A DNA stretch of 64,000 nt, from assembly GCA_022376465.1 (NCBI GenBank), contig JACDTU010000011.1, positions 806,001 through 870,000 of the forward strand, in the 5' to 3' direction. The notes under the pieces were generated by a model. It did no database searches, was not told where the DNA came from, and was given only the letters and a program-made list of their open reading frames with translations. Of the stretch, positions 47,919 to 59,732 are shown one piece after another. The DNA is from Cubamyces lactineus. Its lineage: Eukaryota; Basidiomycota; Agaricomycetes; Polyporales; Polyporaceae. Numbering within the stretch: position 1 is the first letter of the stretch; each line of letters begins with the position of its first letter. The position numbers were made by a program, and so were the translations under genes.

Positions 47919-49280
47919 ATGGCCGAGGAGGGAAGGAATGTCGTCATCGTCGGCGGTGGCTGGGCCGGCACTATAGTCGCTCGCGACCTCTCAGCAAAGC
48001 TCGATGCGTCCAAGTACAACCTCATCCTTGTCAGCGACAAGCCCTACTTCATCCACCTCATCGCGGGCGCGCGTATGACTGTCACCGCTGTGGACAAGCT
48101 CGAAGACAAGGCGCTCGTCCCATTCGACAAACTCTTCCACAACGGTAACGGCTCCGTGAAGATCGGCAAGGTGGTCTCGGTCAGCGGGCGCAGTGGCGAG
48201 AAGGGCGGCGAGGTCGTCCTCGAAGATGGCGAACACATCTCGTACGCTGCACTCGTTCTCGCCACGGGCAGCTCGTGGCCGGGACCCCTCGACTTCCCGA
48301 ACAAGGAGTCAGACATGCGCTCGCATCTCGACTCATGGAGGAACCGGTACGAGAAGGCGAACCACGTCGTGATTGTTGGCGGTGGTGCAGTTGGTCTTGG
48401 TGCGTTCCTCGCCCGTGTAGTGTCGGCTCGTCTAGCTTATGCTGATGCGTCCTTGGTATGTAGAAACTGCCGGGGAAATCAAGGACATCTGGCCGGTAAG
48501 TCAACACAGCGACGCCAAGTCTCGCGATGTTTCTTATCGTATGTTTGTAGAAGAAGAAGGTCACTATCGTACACAGCGAGGGACAACTGCTGAACGATAC
48601 GTACCCGGACAAGTTCCGGAGAGACATTGAACGTCGTGCTCGCTTGCGTGGGATTGATCTCATCCTCGGAGACAAGCTGGATATCCCGGCCGAGGGCACT
48701 GTCGGCGTGACGACACATAACGGGAAGGAGCTCCCCGACGTCGATCTAGTGGTATGTATTACGATAGAAGTCCTTCCCGCCGCTGAGCCAGGCATACTCA
48801 CCATCACTCTTCTAGGTTCCCGCCTTTGGGTCGCGGCCGAATACTGAATTTGTCTCATCGCTGGGCGAGGGCATTGTTACGCCGTCTGGTACCGTTCGCG
48901 TAAACGAGCACCTCGAGGTACCGGGCCATCCTGGTGTGTTCGCTGTTGGCGACATCATCGACTGGAAGGAGCAGAAGCAAGCTGTTAAGGCAAACGCGCA
49001 TGCGGCTATCGTCGCGGCGAACCTCGTCAGCTTCCTCGAAGGAAAGCCGTACAAGAAGGCTTACAAGGGAAGCTACGAGATGATTTTGATCCCTCTCGGC
49101 AGAGTGAGCTTGGATGTTCCGCGTCTTCATGCGTTGTGTCTGATAGCCTTATGTGCACAGAACGGTGGCGCGGGGTACCTTGGGTTCTTGTGGGGTATCA
49201 TGCTCGGCGACTTCTTCTCCCGCTTACTCAAGGGCAAGGACCTAGCGGTCTCGCAAGCTCGTGCGGCACGGGGGTATTGA
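47919..49280 (+). CDS. AIF/FSP1-like FAD-dependent NAD(P)H oxidoreductase, gene 3
   Basis: Exons 47919-48399, 48464-48495, 48551-48751, 48816-49103 and 49161-49280 give 373 residues with the same exon lengths as gene 1. Motifs are VVIVGGGWAG (FAD), VVIVGGGAVGLE (NAD(P)H), 'VFAVGDIIDW' and the hydrophobic tail 'GYLGFLWGIMLGDFFSRLL'. From about 48030 to 48690 I see no difference from gene 1, including introns 1 and 2. Intron 3 onward differs strongly (even in length), while the encoded protein stays similar. This patchy identity suggests gene conversion. The second FAD motif has Val for Ala (AVGD rather than AAGD). Expected to be an active quinone-type reductase; the acceptor is unknown. Confidence 0.88.
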
Positions 49281-50724
49281 GGGGATTATAATATAGACGT
49301 CTGCTACCCGCTGGAGTTTTGACTGGTTTGCCTTTCCATTGACTCGTACCTTAATATCTCTTTTCTGTGCCTACTTGTAATACTTGGGATATTGATTGTT
49401 GTAATGACATGGACCTGATGGACCCCAAGTGATCTATACCAATGGGTGTGCGTGTATAAAGGCACATGTGCTCCGGGGCTTTTGTTCTGGCCGAATCAGA
49501 ACCATCCACCTGGCGAGTACGCGCGATTAAGGCGGATCGGGCCCGGGCTCGTGAGGCCCAGGGAGGAAGTAGTGAAAGGAGAGAGACCCGATCAAGCTGT
49601 AGAGAGCTAAAGTGAGTATAAAGAGGGGTTCTGAGAGAGGGAGGCTCAGAGGTTGAAAGCGACAGAATATAGCTAAAGAAAATGTAGAGTATGCCGTGGA
49701 CGACGCGCGAGGGAATGACACAACAAGACTTTGGCCGCGCGATCATGTGACCGCGTCTTCAGCCGCGTCCTGTCGCGGCCTCCGTCAAATCGGCGGTGTA
49801 CCATTCATAGAAAGAGCAAGTACGTCGTTTTATTAGAAAGGAGAGTAGATGCTATCAATCCTAGAGGGAAGCCTCAAGTTCCACGTTCAAGACTCGCACC
49901 GTAGCAAGGAGGGCGCCTGTATCCGTGCCTACTTACCTGACGCGTTCTCGCATCGTCCCGGCATCGTACCGCTGATGTGTAAGTCTGAAGTGCGTACCTA
50001 CGCGAGGACATAGGTTTGAGCATTTCACTTGGCCCACCCTTGTTAAAGCACCGATACTGTCAAATAGATTAGAAACGGCCGCCTTGTGCTACGCCACGTT
50101 CCGCAAGGCGGCCGTCCCTGCGAAGGATCATCAGTTGTGCCCGACCTCGTCTTCTTCGGCAGAGGGCGACTGCACACCACGCAAAATATTATCAATACAG
50201 CTAGACGCCATTCCTTCGCGCATATGGCCCGGCTACTTACGCTGTATGATAAATAGTAAGGCGATGCCCGGCATCCATGGCGGACATTGTTATCGGCGGC
50301 CGCCGGAACCCATGGAAGTTCGAGCAACGTCCGCTTCGACGAGGGCCGACGCCCCAATGATCGTATTTTTGAGACGTTTACTGTAGCGTCTTGGCCTGCC
50401 CATGCAGCTGCGTGACGCAGTGTGCACATGATCTGCATCCAAGGCATGACATGAGACTTTGACAACTTTGCGACCCGTATCCAAGAGCAGGCGACTGCTA
50501 GGCTCAGGAAGCTGTCCATAGGCGTGCAGAGACGAAACATACCGGACGCAATGCCGCTTCTAAAGGCAAGAGAGTCAGGAATTCTCGGCCAGCGCCTATA
50601 CGGCTCCCTGGAAAAGATGACATAAGTGGGCTTGTCAGATTCGTACACGGACGGCATCCGTTGTTTGAACATAGAGCTTCTCGAGGCTCTTTTTGAGGCC
50701 TCGAATGTCGCGGCACGGCACCTT
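49281..50724. other. Intergenic between AIF-like genes 3 and 4
   Basis: No gene recognised. A strong hairpin lies at 50075-50115. A hydrophobic minus-strand frame (49527-49721) has no support beyond being open. Confidence 0.4.
50075..50115. repeat. Perfect 12-bp inverted repeat (hairpin)
   Basis: ACGGCCGCCTTG at 50075-50086 pairs exactly with CAAGGCGGCCGT at 50104-50115 across a 17-nt loop. Very GC-rich stem; no T-run follows, so it is not a simple terminator. Confidence 0.7.
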
Positions 50725-50730
50725 TATAAG
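50725..50730 (+). promoter_or_regulatory. TATA box of AIF-like gene 4
   Basis: TATAAG, about 118 bp before the ATG at 50843. Confidence 0.45.
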
Positions 50731-50842
50731 CGGAGAAGGGGAAGAGGTATAGTACTAGTAGCCCAGGCCTCGTTCTTCCTGCCTCCTGACATATTGTCGA
50801 CTCCCTCCCACTCCGAGGACATCCAACTTGACGGGCTTTCCT

Positions 50843-52202
50843 ATGGTTGAGAAGGTTCAAAACGTCGTGATCGTTGGTGGCGGTTGGGCAGGAACCCTGA
50901 TCGCCCGCGATCTTTCCGCGAAACTCGACAGATTGAGATACAACGTCATCCTCATCAGCGACCGACCGTACTACGTTCACCTCATCGCGGGCGCGCGCAT
51001 GACGGTCGCAAATATGGACAGACTCGAAGACAAGGCACTCGTACCTTTCGACAGGCTCTTCCACGATGGTAACGGCACTGTCAAGATTGGCAAGGTCATC
51101 TCCATCGACGACGACACTTCTGGAGATGGTGGCGAAGTTGTCCTCGAGGATGGCGAGAGGATACGATATGCGGCGCTCGTTCTCGCTACCGGTAGCTCGT
51201 GGCCAGGACCATTCGGCTTCCCCGAGAAGGACGCGCACTTGCGATCGCACATCGACTTCTGGAGGGATAGGTACGAAAAGGCGGAGCACGTCGTGATCGC
51301 GGGTGGAGGTGACGTCGGCCTTGGTGCGTCGTTCCCATTGATCCTTTTCATCTCATGCCAAATGCGCTCGTCTATCGCAGAGACTGCAGGAGAGATCAAA
51401 GATACTTGGCCTGTGAGCACTGGTCGAGAGTTATGCAAGCATAGAATGGTACTGACCAGACTTTTAGAAGAAGAAAGTTACCGTCGTTCATAGCGAGGCT
51501 CAGTTGCTTAATGATGCCTATCCGCAAACATTTCGTAGAGATATCGAAAGACGTGCTCGCCTACGCGGAATCGAGCTCATCCTTGAAGACAAGATCGACA
51601 TACCGCCCGAAGCCACCGTTGGCGTAGCGACTCGCAATGGTAGACATCTCCCCGACGTCGACTTGGTGGTCTGCATCATGAGTCCATAACTTATCTGTTG
51701 TCGACAGCACACACTCACTACTTCATATCCAGGTTCCGGCGTTCGGCTCGCGGCCAAACACTGGTTTTATCTCATCGCTTGGCGAGGACGTGTTGACACG
51801 GCGCGGCACTGTTCGCGTGAATAAGCACCTTGAGGTGCCCGGCCACCCTGGCGTGTTCGCTGCAGGCGACATAATCGAATGGAACGAGCAGAAACAGGCG
51901 GCCAAGGCATCCACACACGCCACCGTCGTTGCTGCAAACGTTGCCAGCTTCCTCGAACGCAGACCGTATCAGAAGATATACAACGGCAGTTACGAGCTGA
52001 TCTTGATCCCTCTTGGCAGGGTACGTGCGTATTCATCGCTGTTCCGTCTTATGTGGCGTGTCTGATGCTGTCGCGTGCTCAGACGGGTGGTGCAGGATAC
52101 TTTGGGTTCCTATGGGGCATCATGTTCGGCGATTTTTTCGCGCGGCTGTTGAAAGGGAAGGAGCTGCTGATTTCGCAGGCTCGCGCAGCTAGAGGATATT
52201 GA
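50843..52202 (+). CDS. AIF/FSP1-like FAD-dependent NAD(P)H oxidoreductase, gene 4
   Basis: Exons 50843-51323, 51381-51412, 51468-51668, 51733-52020 and 52083-52202 encode 373 residues with lengths identical to genes 1 and 3. Motifs: VVIVGGGWAG, 'VFAAGDIIEW' and 'GYFGFLWGIMFGDFFARLL'. The NAD(P)H motif is altered: VVIAGGGDVGLE, with Ala for Val and Asp for Ala in the glycine-rich turn. An acidic residue inside the pyridine-nucleotide loop may change cofactor binding. Protein similarity to gene 3 is high throughout, but DNA and introns differ, so this is an older duplicate than the gene 1/gene 3 pair. Start chosen at the ATG that aligns with the other paralogues. Confidence 0.88.
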
Positions 52203-54365
52203 AGCTATGGAGCCCCCTATAGCTTATGCAATACTGCACTTACTGACTGCAGTCCCCTTCACGCTTTCGTTGCCTAATCATCGCTTTGTCTCTGTTCACA
52301 CGTGCAGTTACCATTCAATTGTCCCAATACTACGTTCTCCCAAGTTCCCAGAAACCCCGGTCTCCGCGTGGGATGCCTTACCTGGACTGAGCACGATCCG
52401 TGTGCACAAGGGCGCATAGAATAGTCTTCGCGCCCATCTTGCGAGAGGAAGGCGAGGAGGATCGCGGAGAAGCTTCGGTGCTTGTTTGGAGGAGTTACGC
52501 CGAGGCCTGGGAGGAGGTGAGCGGCACGCCTCCCGAATAGGCAACTTCTGTAGTTCATTCATTCCGCCGGCTGCAGCGCTAGGGGATAGTCAGAGAGCAA
52601 CGGTCGAAGAAGGGGAGAATCCCGTCCGCATGGCACTACATCACACAAAAGAGGTGAGGCGGCTCGTAGATTCATGAATGTGACAAGGAAACCTACTATA
52701 CAGTTACTGAGACGGAGCAAGTCGGTCCGCGCTTTCTCCGGAATGGGGGATTGGGGGACGTAACCTAACCAGCGACGTTTATCCTACGTCAGGTTCGATG
52801 CAAGCAATGAATGGCGAGTAGGCTCCCTGTTGAATGGAAAGGCGCACTCGAGATACCTGCCGCTGCTCACGAGTACAGCAGGTGTGGGAGGCACGATGTC
52901 TCGAAGAACAACAGGAAGCGCAGAGGCGCAACGTCTGGGGTATCTAGAAAGCCCAGAACCAAGGCATCTGTCAGTTGCATCGGGAGTTGACACGATATTC
53001 GCATCGAAGAGAAACATCCGAACCGGAGGTCGCGAAGTGCGGGGAAAGAGATCGAGAGAATACTCCGAAAAACTTGGGCGATTTGAATGGATTGGTGCAG
53101 CGAGCATTGTAGAAGCGACCAAACTGCGCCGGCGAGGCTTGGGAGCGTGTGTATGACATTCATCGGCGGCGAAATATCAAGGTTCTGGGAATGTAGAGTG
53201 GGCGTCGCATGGCCTCCTGAGTCTGATGTAGAACGACGTGGGCAGACATTGGCAGTGCGAAGATTCCCCTCCTGCATGGCTCGAGCGGACACACATGATA
53301 ACTGGGTTGCAGGAGATAAGAGCGTGGGATCCAATTGCACAACGAAAGTATCCGGTTAGGGAGCAAAAGCCAAGTGGTTCCTGCTGAAATCTGGTCAGTC
53401 TCGGTAGTACCTTGACAAGTAGACTAGCACTTCGCGGGACCATACTAGTTTGCGCATACAGCGCAACGCAACGACCTTTAATCAGGATAACGTCGGTCAC
53501 GGTAGTCTCTGGTAAGTTGTCGATGAGAAGCAAGAGTGATATCAGTTGTGTGTGCAGGTGTAAAGCCCAACTTGAGGACGCAATCGTTGCAACATTTACG
53601 AGTATCTAGGCCGCCGTTCGAGGATCTCTCCATGTCATTTCTTGGTGTTGAATGTATGAAAGCGGCTGCATTATGTTCCGGTGTCGCTCGGGACGTATCT
53701 ATGCAAGTGTGAGGGTCGACGCCCTAGAACGAACGTCGGTCCTACTCGCCACGCGGCGAATGGTTCACACTATTGATTTCGGAGGTTCTCTATCTTGAGG
53801 CTCCACGGTAGTTCAGTTCAGTACCGTCGCAGCGCTGATAGACTCGGAGTACACGACGAGTGAGTGACATTTATGTAGCTCCTTGACCAGAGGAGCTCGA
53901 GCACGATGATCATATTTACCGGAAGATCCCGGTGAGCGGCAGCTTTGCGCGCCTGTTTGAAATGAGAAGTTCACAATTTCGTCTTTACTCTCGCTCAGTC
54001 TCTTGTGCGCGTGCTGAGAATACCGGTCCCCCAAGCAATATGTCAGATATACCGCTTCATGGCAATCATGCGACGACATAAGTACGTGTGAGCTTTTGTT
54101 CTATAACAATGCTCGCTACTAGCGCGAGTCCATGACATGAACATTGGTGTCAGGTGAGTACCATACCGGGTCGTTTTTGCTGTCAAGGCCAAGCCACTCA
54201 TATTTCATCAGATATCACTATTAGAGACCGCGACATGCTGTGTTCAGCAAACTTTCGCCACCAAACCATATCTTTATACACGCAGGAGCTAGACGAGTGC
54301 GCTGGCATGGGCGCTTAAGTGCCTGACGACGGCGAAAAATCTGGACGCCGGCCAGCGTCTGCTTA
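52203..54365. other. Intergenic stretch, nothing recognised
   Basis: Short motif-free frames on both strands. Runs to the second transposon copy. Confidence 0.4.
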
Positions 54366-55479
54366 CAGCTGTTCTCAAAATCAATGCGTAGGCGCCTTGT
54401 TCGCGCGCGCCGCGCAAAACGCACAGAACGCACAGAACCTTAGGACGTTGGAGAATCCGGGCTACCAGAGCCTACTACAAGCCGATTTCTTGTTCTCTGA
54501 ATGCCCACGAGAGCTTAAGATCACTTCTGAGGCTCATATGTTGAGGTATACGATGTATTTGGGAGGGTGGCCAGCCTTCACATTGAACGCCCTGCAGCTA
54601 CAATACAGTGGTATGGCCCTAACCGCCTGCAGTTGGTAAGACTAAAGCTGTAGTACCTGTCTGAAAGAACAGCTGACCGACTACGTGTGCAAGCCGCGGG
54701 ATATCTAATGGTACAGCGAATGTCTTGCTTGGATGGAAGACCACAACGCATAGGTATCCCCTCCTTGCTCGTAGCTTTGTTCGGATGTACTTCCACTCGC
54801 CGGCAAGGCACAATTAGAGGTTGCGTCTGGTATGATTCTCCAGCCCTCAGCGGGCTCTTCGTGTACGGCCAGGCCCGCTGTCGCCCACTGTCACCAGCTT
54901 TCACGTTACGTGGCGACGTCGCAGCGCCCCCACGACACGCCTAGAGAACCTTGTTTCGAAGACCATGTAAGCCAGAGCTACTAGGACATCACTCGTCATG
55001 GGTAACCGCAATCGCACAGCTCAAGTTGTGGCTAGACGGCGAAAGGAGTAGAGGATTCCAGTTGTGAATCATATGTAACTTAGCTGCTGAGGGTACATCA
55101 TACTTCTGAGCCCCGACCATGAAACCGCGCACCCTCTTCTTGACGCTGTACATACTCTGTACATACTACTATGACTCCCGGATTCATAGTCAAAGCAAGC
55201 CGAAGCCACGATACGCTATTGCGGATCCTCTCACAGGAGATTTGCGTCCAGGTTGCCAGCAAGAGCGAGTGTTCATCACGAGTCAATCGGGCGATTCTGA
55301 ATGATGACCAAGATAGCATACCGTTTCTAGAGTGATTCTGGACGTTTAGAAAGCAAGCAATGGCTCGTGGTACGCCTTGGTAGCCCAAATTTTCCAACAT
55401 CCCAAGGTTCTGTGCGTTTTGTGCGTTTTGCGCGGCGCGCGTAAACACGGCGCCTACGCATTGATTTCGAGAACAGCTG
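54366..55479. mobile_element. Non-autonomous TIR DNA transposon, copy 2 (inverted relative to copy 1)
   Basis: This 1,114-bp element is the same family as copy 1 and is flanked by TA on both sides (54364-54365, 55480-55481). Its ends are imperfect inverted repeats over about 100 bp with several mismatches (for example TTGTTCGCG against GTGTTTACG), so it is older or less conserved than copy 1. The internal sequence follows copy 1 in reverse orientation. A small duplication near 55150-55165 (TACATACT repeated) breaks the frame that is continuous in copy 1. No transposase. It lies 186 bp upstream of XPA-like gene B. Confidence 0.82.
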
Positions 55480-55664
55480 TATGGGCGGAGAACAGCCTGA
55501 CTCCTCTGACCTCCTAGCACCTACTATCTTGACGCGCCTGCTACGCCTCTTCGTCTCCAATTGCGACCTAGGGTAGCTCTATCAGGATTCTCTTGCTGAA
55601 CTAATCTCATTTGCTTCCGAAATCAGGACACGCCCGGATACCGCTACTCACATCCGTATACGAT

Positions 55665-57080
55665 ATGCCTAAGGCATCAACCAGCTCCAGCACTACGAGA
55701 TCCCAAGCTCGTGCCCGAGCAAACACAACAACGAAGAAACCGAGGGGTGCCGCCTCTTCAAGGGCACAAGTCAACCCAGCAACGGTCGATCCCTCGAAAT
55801 GGCGTCAATCGAAGATTCCAATCGGACAGACGGTGAGCCAATTGCACATTAGGGATATGTTCGTTCATCTCACATAGGTATGCTGCGACTCAGATAAGTA
55901 AAGGCGAAGCGATGAAGCGGTATCGATTGAAAGCATCGGAACTTGAGGGCCTCACGTTCCAACAAACGGAGTACGTAGTAATCTCACGTTCGCATCTCAC
56001 GACTAGCGTTCACGAAGTGTACGTGTCTAGGACTGTTGTCGCGGGCAGGATCGTGCCAATGTACCTTTACAACGAACGAGATGTAGAACGCAAGGCGTGG
56101 GAGCACCATGGAAGTCCCGAAGCGTTTGATGCATAGTGAGTGCATGATAATCGCATGATGCAATGATATACTCACTGATCTTGCGCGCATATAGCCTCGA
56201 TACTCTTCGCAATAGGTACATCGCGAAGCATGGTAACGCTCTGCTGTTCCCGCAGCCGAGATCATACGAACCTGCAGAAGGCGCAGTCTACGTCGTACGG
56301 TTCGCACCAGGCCCCTCTTCCGCAACGGATTACGATCCGCACGTTGGGCGGTCACCGAAACTCCTTCGCATCAAACAGCAGATGCCCTCGTGGCTGTGGG
56401 AGGCTTGTAATAGGGTGCTGGATAGGGATGATGACTTCAGCATAGGAGACGGTATAGGCCCAGGACTCTACACCCGGGATAGGGATCGCGAGGGTCCAAT
56501 GGCGACAGCACTGAGGCTCGCCAAGACATATCCCCCGCGACCAGCAGGGCGTCTTCCATCCTCTCCGGCCATTGACAGTCTTCGTGCTATTCTCGACGAA
56601 GCTCCACGCATGCCTAAAGACCATGGGTGGGGCGAGGACGTCGAAGGTATGGAGATGACGCACCATGCCTGGCCAGATGAGGACTATACATACGAGTGGA
56701 ACTCGTCCTACCTAGACCGACTCTTCACGGCACTCATCGAGGTGATACGCATGCACGGCGTAGGTGACGACGGCTGGCGGTCTGCACGCTGGGAGGTATA
56801 TGATAAGGTGCGTCGATCATGTCTCTGTACGAGGGGATACTTTCAATCCTGACGTGCCTGATGCTAGTATTCCGAATGCGTGAATGGCCTATCTTATGAG
56901 CGTCGCGAGGACCGATGGTTCGACTCAGCTGGGCACTGGCTCGATGGTCAGTATAGCGTCGGAGGCCGCGATATCTCGTTTTCAATTTCTTCGCGCTCGA
57001 AGAGCTCGGTCGGAAAGCAGTACAACGAAATGCTTCCCTTCCGAACTCCTCGTGATGTGCCATCGGTCGGGCTACTTTGA
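55665..57080 (+). CDS. XPA-like family protein, copy B (intact)
   Basis: Exons 55665-55832, 55894-55970, 56031-56135, 56195-56807 and 56868-57080 give 391 residues. The N-terminal 50 residues are basic and Ser/Thr/Ala-rich. Residues about 57-117 match the C-terminal part of the XPA/Rad14 DNA-binding domain: 'ISKGEAMKRYRLKASELEGL' (compare K-T-x-A-K-x-x-Y-x-L-x-x-x-D-L) and 'MYLYNERDVERKAWEHHGSPEAF' (compare M-K-L-Y-L...WGSPEAL). The XPA zinc finger is absent. The C-terminal 270 residues are family-specific: 'IKQQMPSWLWEACN', 'YEWNSSYLDRLFTALIEVI', 'SARWEVYDK', 'HWLDGQYSV', 'YNEMLPFRTPRD'. A DNA-related role is inferred from the XPA likeness only. Two paralogues share all intron positions. Confidence 0.75.
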
Positions 57081-58046
57081 CGGATCGCTATCTCATCGTG
57101 CCCTCTGTCATTTGCTTCCTACGAAGGACAGGGTCGCGAACGGTGTATCACTCTACGACAGTTTTCCCCTTCGGGTTCCGGGCCACGTATCCAGGGGCTA
57201 CGATTCAGCTTGCGTCTTGGTCATTCTACATACAAGCAGATGATCACAATGATTACTGAAGTCGAATGTCATGACTAAGACCATCTCTTCTTCGACTGCA
57301 GGCTATACAGGCATGAGAACGGTAAGAAAGACACTATCGGTGACATAGGATCCAAATGTGAACCATCCCATCCCGGCACTGGAAACAAAATGACAGGGCT
57401 TGCATGTCGCACAATCGTGCAGTATGCGTCGAATGCAATACTGCCTAGCCAGTCATGGTATTGGCGCATAGGCGAAGAGCCTCTATCATTAGGTGCGTAA
57501 TTCAGACGGTGATGTTTAGTCTTGCCCTACTAATGCTTCCATTCGTTCGTGATCATAGCTGCTACAGGCTTCGAGTCTACAACATAGAACCTATGGATCC
57601 CGCTTATGCCGCAGATAAGGAGCGTTCAATCTGTCGCACGAGTGTGCATGACCGGCTTTCGTTCGGATGTTGTGAGCAGGTCAGCTTCAGGTCGTAGCTC
57701 GACAAAGCTTCATTCATGACGCGGGGCTCAACGCACTTGATGATCGGGCCTAGGCCTAATCAGAACGGCGGGTATTCTCCTTTTGGTAGCAACATACACA
57801 GTGCGAGCGTCAAATGCCACAACTGCTATTGCCAGTGGAGATCCCTCCTATTTTGCGGCAGCCTTAGACTCAGCCGTCACTTACGCCCATCCGACCAAGG
57901 AGCGTCCCTAGCCGTCCCTTCGCAGAGTCGGACTATCAGGCTTCCTACGCCAGTGTGTATTCTTCTGCTGTCCTGCCCAGAGATCCGAACTGAAAGTCAT
58001 TTTGAATACTTGACCGGATCATTGGAACGTCTAGAGACGGATTACC
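57081..58046. other. Intergenic between the two XPA-like genes
   Basis: Short frames without motifs; nothing recognised. Confidence 0.4.
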
Positions 58047-59516
58047 ATGGCAAAGGAACATAAGCCTCCCACTCAGCGGAAACATGCGGCTGCTCCGCAA
58101 CGTGCTCGAGCCAAACAGCCTGCTGTGTCTTCCGCCGTACCAACAAGTACTGCGGCGACAGCAGCCACTAGCACCGCGGATCCCTCTACATGGCGGGTGT
58201 CGAGACTGTGGGCGGGCAGGAGGGTGCGTCAACATGATATTCTGATAACATGCAAGCGACCTGACACACTCCACGCGATCTCGACGACGGTTGTTGATGC
58301 AGATCAATAAAACCCGTGCTCTGAATGAGTACCGTTTGAAACCAGAGGACTTGGAGGGACTTGCCTGCAAAGCGAAAGAGTGCGTACGAGTGCCGTTATC
58401 GCTGGCGCTCCTCGCACAGACTGAGCGGGACGATAGAGCTAATTGCCAACATAGGAAATATCATGCTGGGTTCACCGTAAACGCGCAGATGTATAAAGAG
58501 CAGGACATCGAGCGAAAGGCGTGGGAGCGGCACGGCGGGCCCGACGCATTCGAGGCATAGTGAGTCCAATCACCTAGGCACCTCAGAGCCATGAGGTCTC
58601 CATATACTGACGGAATATATCCCTATATCGTACAGCCTCCAGAAATTACGGGAGCGCCATGCCAAAGCTAACAAAACCACGCCGTTCGTCCAGCCAGCCC
58701 AGTACAACAAGCCCGCAGCAGGGACGGTTGGCGTCGTCCAGTACAACCCACCACCTGCAACGTACGATCGCTATGTCGGCTCGTCCGCCGTCCTGTCAGA
58801 AATCAAAATGCAGATGGCTCCCTGGCTCTGGACTGCCTGTAACAAAGCCCTCGACGGGGTCGACGCTGCGGACTATCCCTACAATGGCGTCGACGGTGGC
58901 AGTTACTCCCGGCCAAAGGATCGCGAGGGCCCAATGCAGGAAGCGCTGCGCTTAGCGTACAAGTATCCTGCACGTGGTGAAACGCCCCTCCCGTCCTCGC
59001 CCGCTGTGGACAACTTGCGCGCGGTCCTCGCGGACGCGCCTCGTTTCCCGCCCGACCATCTTCACGGCAAGCACGTCGACGGCATGGATATGAAGGAGAT
59101 ATGTTCCCCGGAGTACAATTTTGTGTACGAATGGGAGACGTCTTACCTGGATCGCGTCTTCACCGCCCTCATGCAAGTTATCCACGCGCACGGCACTGGT
59201 GCTGATGGTTGGTTCTCTGCGCGCTGGGAAGTCTACGACAAGGTGCGTCTACCGAGAGACCATTCTTATCGCGGTTATCTCATTGAACATAATACAGTAT
59301 GTTGAATGCTTCGGAGGCCTGTCATACAAACGCAAGGATGGCGTTTGGTCGGATATATCCGCACACTGGCTGGACGGTCAGTACACCATCGACGGAAAGG
59401 ATATCTTATTCTCCGTCCCGTCCCGGTCCAAAAGCTCCGTGGGGAGGGAGTACAACGCGATGTTGCCGCACAAGACCCCGCAGGACGGAGGATACGTTGG
59501 GTTTCGCCGCTGGTGA
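58047..59516 (+). CDS. XPA-like family protein, copy C (intact)
   Basis: Exons 58047-58223, 58303-58379, 58455-58559, 58636-59242 and 59298-59516 encode 394 residues. Exons 2 and 3 have the same lengths as in copy B (77 and 105 nt). The XPA-like stretch reads 'INKTRALNEYRLKPEDLEGL', then 'MYKEQDIERKAWERHGGPDAF' and 'YLQKLRERHAK'. No Cys4 zinc finger precedes it. The C-terminal domain has the same landmarks as copy B: 'MQMAPWLWTACNKAL', 'DREGPMQEALRLA', 'YEWETSYLDRVFTALMQVI', 'SARWEVYDK', 'HWLDGQYTIDGKDI', 'YNAMLPHKTPQD'. The N-terminus is a basic, Ala/Thr-rich tail. In tandem with copy B, same strand. Function unknown. Confidence 0.75.
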
Positions 59517-59732
59517 GGTGCTCAGTCTCGATACATGAGCGTTTGCAACTTTACCTTATAATGCTCGTAAAGCGCTGCTAATACGTACAGTACTTGCCAT
59601 TATTACTGATACTGTAGCACATACATTCCGACCGAGATCCTTCCTTCCTTGTAAACGCATTCAAGGTTGACCTTTCCACAAAATACGTACCATTCCGACC
59701 ATTGCACCCGCGCGTCGCAAAAGCGAAGAGGC

